From Larus michahellis (lineage: Eukaryota; Chordata; Aves; Charadriiformes; Laridae), in the NCBI RefSeq assembly GCF_964199755.1, contig NC_133906.1, positions 9,858,001 through 9,922,000 of the forward strand: DNA of 64,000 nt, written 5' to 3'. The notes beneath the pieces were generated by a model. It did no database searches, was not told where the DNA came from, and worked only from the letters and a program-made list of their open reading frames with translations. Both the position numbers and the translations under genes were made by a program. This document shows, one piece after another, positions 11,201-23,053 of the stretch (within the stretch, counting starts at the first letter, position 1; each line of letters begins with the position of its first letter).

Positions 11201-14200
11201 TTGCGTGAAGCACCCTTTTGCGTATCTGGAGTGTACCACAGGCCTGTTTCACCTGGTGCTTCCTACTCCGTGTGTGGGAAGAAGCAGGGAGCAGTCTTCC
11301 CCTGCTCACACAAACACACAGGCGCTCCCAGGGGCTCCTCCTGAAGCTAATGCTTTGATATGCAATAATGTTCCTGTTTCCTTCAGCAGGGCTGGCACTA
11401 GGTGTGGAGATCTTGACAGCCCTAAGAGCCTATGAACAGGTATACGTCTTAGTCGGAGAGGCAGAAACCAGCCTGGCCGTGGCGGTGGCACCCACAGGGC
11501 AGCGGAGCACGGCACAGAGCAGGCTCTTCCCGACGCCCTCTGCCCTGCAGTGGCAGACCTGCCAACGCGCGGGGTCACTCCGGCCGTGACTACCTCCATA
11601 TCGTGGTTAGAGGAACCACAGATTCTCCCAAAAACTGGTGCCCAGCCTCCTGTGGTGGCTCCAGGCCACAGGCAAGGGCAGCCTCAACAGCTTTCATCCG
11701 TGTGAAACAACAATGCCATCCAGTGGCTGGCGTGCCCGCGCTCCCCTCGGCACAGCACCCCAACCGGCACAGCTTTACCTGCCTTGATTTGGGGTTTCTT
11801 AGTTTATTTTTGGCATACTACCTCGTCTCAAAATAAATACTCTCCAGTCTTAAATGCCGACTGTCAATGCCCTTCTGTGCCCAAGTGCTCTCCCACCAGC
11901 ACACACACCAAGCGGAGCAGCCCCGTTCCTGCGTGACCCCGTCCCCACGTGCTGCCCTGCGCCCGCACTCACTCGCAGAGTGGCAGGGGACACTTGGCAC
12001 TGCCAACTGTTGCATTTAGAGTAAATACTGATTTGGAAGAGAGTCCGGAGTCCAACTTAACGCTCACCCTCTAATGTGTCCAGCTCTAATGCTCACCTCC
12101 TCCATGTCTCAGGTTTTTTTAGACTGAGCAAATGAAGCTCATTTCAGTTCCTCTCCCTTCCTTGACAGCTCACTCTCTTTACCATCTTCCTGCCCCGCTT
12201 TGAGCTTTTTCTTACCTTCCTGAAGGCCAAGAATCTTGGAGGTTTTTCCCTTGCTGCCAGAAGGATGGACATGAAGGTCTCTCTGCTCCCATTTTGCCCA
12301 TCATGATAACACTGTGTCTCTTCCTCCTCGCCTGAGCTGAGCCCCTGCCCTCGCTGTCCCTGCGCCGCATGCCTGATGGCTGCTAGAAAGCAGGATTACA
12401 GCCTCTTGGGGGTGCACTGAAAAATGATTTATCCTCCTCACTTTTTTCCAGTGATGACAGTGCCAAGGAAAAGAGTTTCCCTCCAAGTTTCTGAGACCTG
12501 TATTACTGCTAGATAAAAAAATTCAGAAACCCCATCATTTAGCTGTGCTTGACAACACCAACCTCTGCCTTAAGCCCTCTGTGGAAAACCATTTGCCTGC
12601 GCAGCTTGATTTGATACCACCTGCAGATAATTTGGGCCATCATTCACCTCTTCTGATATCGCCCACTTTGTGCCAGCGTGGCACGTCTGCCATCCCCAAG
12701 GATGCTGGCAAGCTGTCACCTACTGATTGCCACATTTGGAGCAAGCAGAGCTACCAGCCCGGGGATGCTCACTGGCTTCTCCAGCCCCAGTAATAAGGTC
12801 CCCATGGTCAGGAGTCCGCTTGTCAACTCTCCTCTGCTGTCTTTTAATTGAAATTGAAGTATTCTTGGGCAAGCAGCCTGCAAAAGAGGAAACAATAACA
12901 ACATATCAGAGAAAGAACATTTGGTGGTGCATCTGAAACCTCTCCAAATCCTTGTCCCACTGACGTGGACCATGACCACCTCTTTTTAACACTGGCATTG
13001 TCCCTGGAGAAGGACCCCGGGGGAGTCCCCTGGGTTATTCGTGCAGTTGAGCATCCAATCTCCTCTACAGTTTGCTTCCTTAATTATTTTTAATCTTGAC
13101 TATTATCGTTGTTGTTATTATTATTACTAACAAGTACTTCAAACTCTCAAAGGACATGATAACGTGCACTAATTAGCCTGCCAGATGGTGGCTGCCAAGA
13201 AGGCAGTGCAGAGCCTGGCATTCCCCGAGCTGCGGTCCGTGTCCGTGTCCGCCCCTCTCCCCTCCTGCCCCCTCCTCACTTTCCTCAGTCCCGCTGGCAC
13301 AGGCTTCCCCGCTTGAACTGCACAAATCATGATTGCCAGCAGCTGAGCCAGTTCATTAGCTAATGAACTCGAGTGGCCAGCCAGTGCGTGTCCCCTCCGC
13401 AGGAGCTGCTCTGGCTGGGAAGACCAGCAGAGCTCTGCTCTTCCCTCATTCTCTCTCTGACCTTTATTATTCCAGCCTCCCGTCACATGGATGGTTTTCC
13501 TCAGTGGGTTACTCTTCCCCTAGCACACTGTATCTAATTGGATACTAGCCCGTGACCATCATAACAAACCCACAACACTCTCTGGCAACTACGTTCCTCT
13601 TTGCTAAACAATCCCTGGGGAAGCAGCAATATTTGTCCCTTCAAGCCAGGGCAGGGGTATGCATGGAGGCGGCGTGGATGCCATTCATGAGTTGGCATCA
13701 GCGCTGCTGCTCCCTGGCCTCCGAAAAGCTCCCACGAGGGGTTTTCTGCATGAGGCTCGCCCTGCGCTGGCAGAGGGCAGGGCTGGGTAGACCTAACCCA
13801 TGCACCCCCCTTATCCACCCGGGCCCTCGGGAGATGCCTGTTGCCAAACGGAGATGCCTCCCACGGCCAGCCCAGCCCAGGGCTTTGGGACGGTGTTGCA
13901 GTGTCCCCAGCTGTGGTCTGCAGCGCAGCAGCGTGGGCAGCTCAGCCCGCCGGGGCAGGGAGCAGCACATGCCCTTACCTCAGCAGCCCGCGCAGGTCAG
14001 GCTGCAGCCCAGGGAACCCCTGCCTTTAAAAGAAGCCATGAGTCCATTTTTAGCCACAGTCATCATTCCTGCACAGAGCTGGAAGAACTATGGAGCTGTT
14101 TTCCCTAGCAAGGTCTCCTATGAGCTAGAGAGATGTGCGCCTCTAAGTGACTAATAACACATCAAGAAGCAGAGCACCCACTTGCAAATAGGGGGGAGCA

Positions 14201-17200
14201 TCACCAGGCGAGTGGGACGGATTGTCATTTCCTGGGCAATGACGGAGGGCAGCAGCATTTGTCACTAAAGAGCCATGGCTGGGCAGCACGGGGCCCTGGG
14301 CTTGCAGTGATGAGTCAAATGGAGGTGCTTTGATCTGCCTCCCCTCCCTGATGGGCTTTCTGATTAAAAGGCAGAAAACGATCAGACACAAAGTGGAGCA
14401 AATTGACTCCATCCAATTCCTCTCCAAGCAAGGATGAAAAAAGGGCAAAGAGTAGAGCTAGTTCAATAGCAAAATAGCAATTGCAGAAAGATTTCCCAAT
14501 CACCAGGCTGACTTTGCTGTTTCGTAGGAGAACACAGAGACCAGCAGCTACTGCTACTTGTGAGTATCCTGGACACTGCAAGAATTTTGCCCAAAGTAAT
14601 CTTCCTCTTCAGTTCATTTAATCTCTGTCCTTCTTCCTTTTCCATCCCTCCTGAGAACTGACAGCTTCTCCCTTTGGAGTGGCACTGGTCCCTATGGGTA
14701 GCAGGATGTGACTGTTACCTATGGAGTGGGGTGGTGGCACAGCCTTCCCTTTCAGGGATGTACCAGGACCCCTTCTCCCTAACTGCAGCCAACCTGGGCT
14801 GTGCAATGAGCTGGGATCTCCAGGGCCTGTCCAGCCATGAGTTATACTCTCTGCTTTTGGTACTTGTCTCAGGCGGGATGAAGCTCCTGCCCTCTCTCTT
14901 CATCAGTGCCCCAGGATCCTACCATTCCCATTTACTTCTGCATAGCCCGAGTGAGGTGAGAGGATTCTCCCCATGCCTATCTTTCCAAAGTAGCCATCTC
15001 CCAATTTGTAGCTACAATTACCTGCATGCATTGTCCAGGCAAATGGTTGCTGAGTGCTCAGGAAAGCATCTAGCACGGGGTGTGTAACGCAAAGGTTGTT
15101 ACTGTGCCTGCACCATGTACTCCCTAGCCACCCACTGGGGAAACCTAAATCAGACTTGTCCCCCTGGACGCACTCGATAGCTGGGAATAAAACAGACTTC
15201 CTCCAAGGGCTCTGAACTCCTCTCTAGAGAAGCATCTCCATGTCTGGAGAAACACCTCTATCTTTATCAGCAGGGCTTGAGAGGATGAATTCCCATCACG
15301 TGTCTAAAATTGGAGGATGTGGCTGTGCCCCAGATGTCGTCACAGCCTTAGCTGCTGCCCAGCCTGACACTGCTGGGAAATTGCAAACAGGAAGATGCTG
15401 CCAGCGCCAGCTCCCCCCATAGACACAAGGACACGTTTCTCAGCCTCTCCAGGAAGCTGCTCTGCTTCTTTAGACATTAATGTTAATCACTCATGCAACT
15501 GCCCTTATCGCTCCAGGTGCTGCTGAGATAAGAGGTGCCGCTCATGCTGTTAATGTAAATCTGCTCTCCTTTGGAGGAGAGGCTGTTTGTAAGCAGGGAA
15601 GAAGAGGATCGCTGGAAGCCCAGCGGCTGCTGACAGAGAGCTGTCACCCCAGCTTCTCCAGGGCTCCCAGGGATGCTGGGTGGCTGATTAAACTGAGGGC
15701 ACTGAGTCATGGTATCATCATAAAAGACCAAAGCGCCCCGTTTTCAGAAGAACATCACTGAGAAAAGTCCCATCTCTTAGATTCACTGTGGAAAAACAAA
15801 CTGATCACATTTCCAGGCAAGTAACATGGGGGATTTTGCATCTCAAAAGCTACTTTGTCTCTTTCCCTTGCTTTTCTTGGCCACTGAAAATCTGGAAATG
15901 CTACCAAAAATGTCACTTCCAAATCCGTGTGGTTTGAGCCCTGGCAGCTCCCTTCAGGGACGTGAATCTCATGGCTGCTATTTTACAGCAGGTGGAGGGA
16001 GGGATGCAACTCAATGCAAAGAGGGTTTGGATGCTGAGTGACTTGCCAAGGACAGAGCAGGGAACAGCGTGCTGTTGTCCTGTCCCCCCTCCCAGGTTCT
16101 TACCTTCAGGCTGCACCACCTGTGCAGCCTTCATAGCAGGGTCCAAAAATCATGGGGGAGCTTGGAGACATGGGGGCTGGAAGCTCTTTTCCACGTGACT
16201 GTAGCAGGAAAAGACCCCAGGCTTTGCTGTCAAATTATCACAGCCCCGTCATGCTGAAAGCTCTGCCTGCGGAACCAGAGTCAGAGAGCTGGGGCTTGGA
16301 AATGGCACAGCAGTGCTGGGCTTGGGGAAACACCTACGAGGTTGGGCATGTAAGTATGTACCCGGGCTGGTGTGCCGGGATGCCCACACCTGCACACTGC
16401 CAGCTCGACGAAGGCAGCATCCTCTGCCAGCAACATCATGTATTTGATTGCACAACAGAAATCACACTCAGCCTTTGGCCTGCAGTCATTGTGGCTGGAA
16501 GGAGACTACGTCCAGGAGGAAATATCTGTGAAAGCAGGCTGTTGTTTATGACAAGAACTTTACAGTCCCCCAGAGCAATCTTCAAAGAGAAGAATAAGTG
16601 TGGAAAGCACTTCTTAATCAGACACGTGGAGCTCGGGTTAGTAGTAAACTTGGTGCACATAATAAAAACTCGTCACACCTAGTGCAACAGCCGGGACTGG
16701 AGAAGACCCATCCTCCTACCTCTCCCTGTCTTCCCCTTGAGCCCACATCTCGAGCAGGGTGCCTGGGCACAAGCCCCATGGCTCCAGGCCAGGCTCTGCC
16801 CCAGCTCTGCACACAGCTTTGGGGACACTTGCCCACAATCACCACCTGATGTTTGCAGCTTGGATTTTTCTTTCATATTGCCAGGGCATCATCCATGATG
16901 ATACCCCTACACCAGGCACCTGCACAGCACCCAGGACACTTTGTACTAGAGGGTAGGGATGAGTGGCAGAAAAAGGAATGGATTTTTATCCAGTGGCTTA
17001 GGAAGGGGTTTCTGATGTGGCCATCCCATGACTTTGAATGTTTTAGACCAGGATCTAAGCGGAGGGGTGCATGCCCCTTACTCAGTGGAAGAACTTGGAA
17101 GACGCCATGAATATGTCAGAGCAAAGCCTTTCTTCTGAGAAATATAAGTAGAAATATGGCACAGCAAACCCATAAAGCAATCCCGAGCAGCAAGTTCTTA

Positions 17201-19256
17201 GATGAAGACGCGGACACCCACAGGGCTCAGCCTCGCAAGCTCCCGGGGAGTCAGGGAAGAAGGGGGCCCAGCAGAGTCCCTGGATTGTGCTGAAGCCCTT
17301 GGGAGCTTTTCACCCACAGATAGACTACGTTAGCCCTAGCCACTGTCTGCTGAGTCCTTTGTCACCAGGCTATCTCCAGTGAGGACCATTTCTTTTTTTT
17401 TCCTTTTTCAGGAAATCCAGTGCCAATGCCTGCAGCTTGCTGCTTTCTATTTCCAGCTCAGTTTTGTCTGCTAGGGAAAGTTTACATGGGTAAACTCTGC
17501 ACATGCTGGCATCACGCTAACTGCTTTAGTGCAGTCACAGGTCTGCAGAAGCAACTTCTTGCCATTACACAGAGCGTGTGTTTCCAGGAACAGGCGATGG
17601 AAGCGAGGAGAACAGCCCTCCATGCAGCAATCAGTGTCTCATATGCTTTCTAGAAGGGGAAGCAAACACCCATCAGCCACGACAACCTTTATTCCTTAAA
17701 CTTCCCCAGAGGGAGCATTTCAAAGCATCAAAAGGATTTAAACCTGTCCGGCTGCTGCTGAGGCATAATTAACAGTTGCACAGTCAGCTCCAACTGCAGC
17801 TGACAAAGCTTTAGCAGCAATCCTCTATTTATCACACTCCTGGAGTATTTATAGATCCACAGCAAGGCAGGGGGGAGAGAGAGAAGCAGAATAACAGGTG
17901 AGCTGCTTAACAGGAGGGATAACATTTGCTTTCAGCTGCACGGCACTTCCTCGGCCCCTGGTGAAGCTTTAGGGGACAGGCACACGAGAGGCCCCAGGGT
18001 GCAGCCTGTCGGGGACACAGTGGTGGGTCCTCTTGGGTGGGAGATGTGGTGGGTCAGCGCCCCACTGAGGTGCTGAGGTCCTTTGGCAAAGAGGGGGATT
18101 TGGGCTGTTGCAGTTGGGTGCTGGGGGTAGACGAGCACCCTGTGCCCTCACCAGCAGCCTTTCATCACCAGGAATTGGCCCACAGTTGTCGCGGTCCCTT
18201 CCTGCTCCTCCACCAGGAGATGCAGGTGGTGAGAGGCCAGCCTGACCTCCCACAACACTGCCTATAAGCTGACCTTGGACTGTGTCATTTGTCTTTCCTC
18301 ATCTCCCCTCTGTGTCATTTACAACCCAGGGCCTCTTCATAGCAACTGATATAAAAATAGCAGTTATCCTCAAGCTACCTTGCCAATCTGTGGGGAACAG
18401 AGAAAGGCTGGGTCACCGAGACGTTTGACTTGTGGGCTGGAAGGTGATGCTGGCACCGATGGGCTGGGAGATCTGGGCAAGCAGCCTGTGCAAGGACTGC
18501 CATCAAGATCCCAGCTGCTCTGGGCTGGAGAGGAGAGGGAAGGAGGTTGCCACCTCGGTTATCCTTTCCCAGGGAAAGCATCTCATAAAACTGCTCTCCT
18601 GGCTCTGAGCAGAAACCGCTCACATAAAAAGCCATTTCCCATCACAGAGGGCTGTGGGAACCGCTGCTCTGACAGTAATCTCTGTGCTAGCTTGCACCAG
18701 GCCGTGCCCAGGAATTATCAGCACTGGTTTTATTTCCTGCTGTGGCTTTATGACCCCACTGAGAACATAAATGCATCCAAGTCTAACTAAAACAATTTAA
18801 TTTTCACCATAAACAGTCTTATGAAGAAAATTATGGCAATGCTATTCCAAAGGGGAGGGAAGGTCATAATCCTTGCAGGTAACAAGGCTTTTCTTCTCTA
18901 CTGCCTTGCTGATTCTCTTCCGTTCAGACACAAAACTGCCCCATTACTCATTGCTGCATGGCTGATGCAGCCTCCCTGGGGAGTTGCCTCATGCTGCCCA
19001 TGGCCTGCCAGGACCCTTGGCGAGAGGAGGTGCTGCAGCACCTGAGAGCTGCACCCCGCTGGCACCCAGAGCATGCCGAGCACGCCTGTCCCTCCAGCCC
19101 TGCAAGCCTCGCACTGGCCTCTCCATCAATTCAGCTTCATCTGACACTTACAAGCTTGCTCCAAGGACCTGCAAGCAGCTGGGCATCTCTTTAATCCATT
19201 TGACCACAAGAAGACATTTTCCTGAGCAGAGCCAGCAGGTTTCCTTTTCCATGCAC

Positions 19257-19262
19257 TTTATT
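19257..19262 (-). terminator. Candidate polyadenylation signal AATAAA of the SLC26A2-like gene
   Basis: On the minus strand this reads AAATAAAGTGCATGG. It is the first canonical AATAAA I found downstream of the stop codon at 21,455, which implies a 3' UTR of about 2.2 kb. Nothing but position supports it. Confidence 0.3.
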
Positions 19263-21454
19263 TACAACAGCGTCCTGTCCCTGGGCTCTGGAGTCACTGC
19301 CAAAGCTAGAGTTCCCTTCAGCACAATATCTCTGGTGCCACGTTTCTTGGATGAGGCCAGGGGAATAGTCACATATTAAATATGCAACACAAAAGGTGTT
19401 TTTACAGATGGAGTTCAAGGAAGAAAAGCTATTCTGGTACTTGGCAATGCTGTGGAGCCTCACAGCTCAGAGCAAGGACTCACCCCTGGGATGCAGAAGC
19501 AGAGCCAGCACGACGCTGCCTGTCCCAGCCCAGCAGAAAGGACCAGTCCTCGTGTCTGCTTCGGAGCCAGGTCCCCTCCATCAGTGCTGCAGGCAGAAGA
19601 CAGCCCTGCCCGACAGCCATGGGTGGCAGCAACGTTTCTCCAGCTGCAGTCAGGATCCAGCCATTGCATTTGAAAGGCAGCACAAATTCTGGCAAACACT
19701 GGGAGAACCGTGGCCATTGCAAGCTATGGCACAGGTGTTCCTGATTTAGAGTTTATGAAGAGCAGCTGGTGATCTCAGATACCTTTTCTAGGGAAGAAAT
19801 CTATAATCTCAGCTATAGAAGTCATGAGAACCTCAGTCTGTAAATAACAGCAGGGGAAAGCGCCTCTTCTCCCCTGCAGGAGACTGTCCTGAGCTACACA
19901 CAGGGCCTGAGGGAGAACTATCAGCTGAACAAACTCCCAGCAGTTTCTGAAACTACTTTGTTTGTTTTTAAAGGAAGTGCTTTGCTGTCGCTGGGCTTGT
20001 TGCCATTGTTTTGTGACCGTTGAGGGGCTGTTAAACTCTATGCCATAGGGTGTTTGGAAAATAAATGAGCCTCTGCAATCCATTTCCTGCATTGACTCAG
20101 AGTGGCTGTCGGGGAAGAGAAGGGCAGTCCAAAATAAAGGCGGCAAAAGATGAATATACATCAGTGAGTGAGGGAGTGAGTGGGACGGGTGGTTCTTGTC
20201 CCCGGTGTAATCGGGCCATAGGCCCCATTGCTGCACGTCTCAGGAGGCAGGTGAGTGGCCTTGCTGTCTGGCACCCAAAGATGCCTTGGGGCATGCACTT
20301 CTCCACAATGCAATTTTCAAGGGACTGTGCCACAACAGAGGACGCTGGCATCCTTTCCCTAGTTATTCTGTGTAGGGCCATTATACAGGTGCTCGAGGTG
20401 CACATAGAATGAAACTCCAAGTAACAAGCTCCTGTTGCCTTTGTGAACCTCCCTGGTGGGTCCCAGCAGGCTGTGGCTCCTTTCCTGTCTGGGGGTGCAC
20501 ACCTTGAGCTGCACAACACAGGGGAGTTGCTTGCCTTCATGCCTAGCCTTGGAGGCGGGGGCTGTGCCTCCCCATGGGGAGGTGGGAAGCATCACCAGGG
20601 CTCCTCAGAGGAGCAGATGGCAGACCTTGCCTACAGCTCCTCTCTCCTTTGCCTTAGTGTCCTGTCTTGACCCTCCCTCCCCACAAAAAGCAATCAGATG
20701 GTGGTTAATGCCAGGGTGCCACGGGGAATGGGATTTTCAGACATAAAGCTTGGGTCGCTCACAGCCCTCTGGGGACAAACCCCTGCAAAGCCTCCTCCTG
20801 TGATTGCCACTGCCGCAGAGTGACACCTATTACTGCCTCAAGGACCGTGACAGTGCTTGTAACGCAGAGGGACGGCATTGTCCCATGCTGCTGGCCCTTA
20901 TGGACAGTGTGAGGACCAGGCCACTTCCGAATGTCACCGGGTCAGTGAGGGACACTGTTCCATCCCGGAGGTGGCTCCAGCTCACCTCCTGCTTTTCCAC
21001 ATCCTGACAGTTGAGCAGTCTCTTGATGGGGCAGGGGCTCCCTAAACCACAGCAAAGGGTGCCACAATCAGCCGGAGGCACCCTTCTATCCAGCCCTGAC
21101 CCAACCAGCCCTGCCCGGGGGCTGGGGGCTGGGATGCAGCACTTGGGCTTGAAAGCAGAGCGGTCTGACACCCTCTCTTCAACCCCTCTCTTCCACCAGT
21201 GCCGCGTCCCCCCCGGCGGACCGCGGAGCCCCGAGAACTGGAAAGGTCGGCTCAGTCTGTTCATCACGGCTCACTCGTGCCCCCCAGTGCCCACGAGAGA
21301 CACCTATCCATGCGGGATAATCCCCAGTCCCCAAATCCTTTTGCCCCATGCCTGGTGCTGGCCATTCATCAAAGTCTTTTTTGCACGCTCTGACTGCACG
21401 TACCAAGTGCATCCCAAGCCCATCCCCATCAGAAATCGTTCCTCACACACAGGG

Positions 21455-23053
21455 CTACAAAGACACCTGGAAGTTCAAGTCTTCAGGGTCTGGGAGAGCA
21501 TCCTTTTTCTCCTTGCTCTCCTCCTGCTGCACATGGTACCGCCGCTCAGCAAACTGCACTGCATTGTGGACGCTGTGGAAAGCCAACTGACCGCCACTGT
21601 CTGTCTTGCCAGCCCAGCCTCCCTGCCGGAGCAGGTGGCGGATGGAAGGGTTGCAGTTGGCCAGGAGCACCTCGACGCCAATCTCCTTATAGTCATGATG
21701 CATCTCCTTTAGCACAGAGAGGCCCCCGGTATCTATAAACTGCATTGCCCCACAGTCAAGGATTAAGGTGTGCATACCTACAGAGGGAGGGCAGGCATCT
21801 ACTGGAGGCTTCTCAGCCCTTTTCTTGGCCTGTTTCAGGCAGTCAAACCTGGTGCCAAAAAAGCTCTTGCTGTTGGCTGTGTCTGCATTTGCCTGGGCCT
21901 CCACCCTTTGGTGCTTAGTGGCCAGCAGGATAGGATTTACCCCGGTTTTCTGGTAGAGAACAGCTTTGAAATAGTCCTTGTTGGCATAGTAGAGGGATGA
22001 CTCGAAGCGGAAGATTTTGATGTTGACAATAGTGCTGAGCTGCTTGTAAGTGGACTGGTCCTCGTAGATTTCTGTGTTGCTGACCTTGCCCAGGAGTGTG
22101 GCCCTGGGTCTCTGCGTGCGGAAGATGACACAGAGCAGAGCGAAACAGACGCCCACGAGAAGCCCAATCTCTGTGGTGATCAGCGTGGAGGACAGCATGG
22201 TTGTCCACCACACCACTGTGTCCAGCTTGCTGAGCCGCCACATGCTGGGGGTGTCACGGAACTTCCTCAGGCCCCCCCGCAGGTTGGCAATGGTGACTAC
22301 CCCCAGGATGGAGGTCTGCAGCGAGTAGAAGAGTGGGGCGATCCACAGCAGCACTAGCAGCAGCACCAGGGAGGTGACCAAGCCAGAGACCTGGGTCTGG
22401 GTCCCTGTGGACTCCTTCAGCAGAGTCTTGGTCAGGGCCGCAGAGCTAGCAAAGCAGTAGAAGAAAGAAGGGATCAGGTTGCACATGCCAATGGCAATCA
22501 TCTCTTGGTTGGCACGGACAGCGTAGCCATGCTTTTTGCCAAAGATTTCTGCCAGGGAGACAGTCATGGCAAAGCCAATAACAGCAATAGGCAGAGCATC
22601 AACTGCCAGGCTGGAAAACAGGTTTATATCTGGTAGAGTGGGTTTCCTGAAACCGGTGGGGATATCCCCACAAACAGCAGACTTGTATCGCTCTTCGAAA
22701 TTAAAGTAGTAAGATATTACTGTGGCTACAATGACCACCAGCAGCTCTATGGGGAGTGGGGCCTTCATCTTCTCCTTATACCTGTCATTGATCTCTTTGA
22801 CGGGCACTATGATGGCCAAAGCAACCAGGCTGGTGACCAGGTCACAGATGTTGGTGTTCTGGATGTATCTGAAAAGGTCAACCCAGGTCAGGATGAAGGA
22901 TCCCACCCCTTCATGACGAGGGATTTTCAGTCCCAGGAGAGACTTCATCTGGGAGGTGATAATGGTGAGGCTGGAGCCGGTCACAAAGCCACCGAGGAGA
23001 GGTTCTGACAGGTAGACAGCCACAAAGCCCAGCTGTAAAACCCCCAGCAGGAT
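21455..23053 (-). CDS. SLC26A2-like, last coding exon (membrane core and STAS domain)
   Basis: The acceptor GCTTTTCAG at 23,054 precedes ATCCTGCTGGGG, which encodes residues 207-738 in phase 0. Visible features are [60 protein letters not shown] and [20 protein letters not shown], all in SLC26 order. The STAS domain (about 545-700) contains MHTLILDCGAMQFIDTGG from residue 633. A lysine- and alanine-rich insert precedes it (around QAKKRAEKPP) and differs from the SLC26A2 insert. The stop codon is TAG. Confidence 0.95.
   Translation of the reverse strand: MLLGVLQLGFVAVYLSEPLLGGFVTGSSLTIITSQMKSLLGLKIPRHEGVGSFILTWVDLFRYIQNTNICDLVTSLVALAIIVPVKEINDRYKEKMKAPLPIELLVVIVATVISYYFNFEERYKSAVCGDIPTGFRKPTLPDINLFSSLAVDALPIAVIGFAMTVSLAEIFGKKHGYAVRANQEMIAIGMCNLIPSFFYCFASSAALTKTLLKESTGTQTQVSGLVTSLVLLLVLLWIAPLFYSLQTSILGVVTIANLRGGLRKFRDTPSMWRLSKLDTVVWWTTMLSSTLITTEIGLLVGVCFALLCVIFRTQRPRATLLGKVSNTEIYEDQSTYKQLSTIVNIKIFRFESSLYYANKDYFKAVLYQKTGVNPILLATKHQRVEAQANADTANSKSFFGTRFDCLKQAKKRAEKPPVDACPPSVGMHTLILDCGAMQFIDTGGLSVLKEMHHDYKEIGVEVLLANCNPSIRHLLRQGGWAGKTDSGGQLAFHSVHNAVQFAERRYHVQQEESKEKKDALPDPEDLNFQVSL

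Larger units (their letters stand above)
10253..21454. other. Intergenic DNA and probable 3' UTR of the SLC26A2-like gene
   Basis: No coding exon is supportable; the many short frames resemble no protein I know. A purine-rich tract lies at 10,793-10,837, and a short TTA-rich stretch near 13,100-13,135. The right-hand part, probably up to a couple of kilobases left of 21,455, is likely the 3' untranslated region of the minus-strand transporter gene. The first AATAAA I find on that strand after its stop codon is at 19,257-19,262. Confidence 0.5.

Noticed and set aside
13552-14154. 200-codon plus-strand frame, and similar frames at 6,612-7,307 and 16,152-16,682
   Set aside because: No recognisable domain, splice context or promoter; composition like the flanks, so most likely chance.
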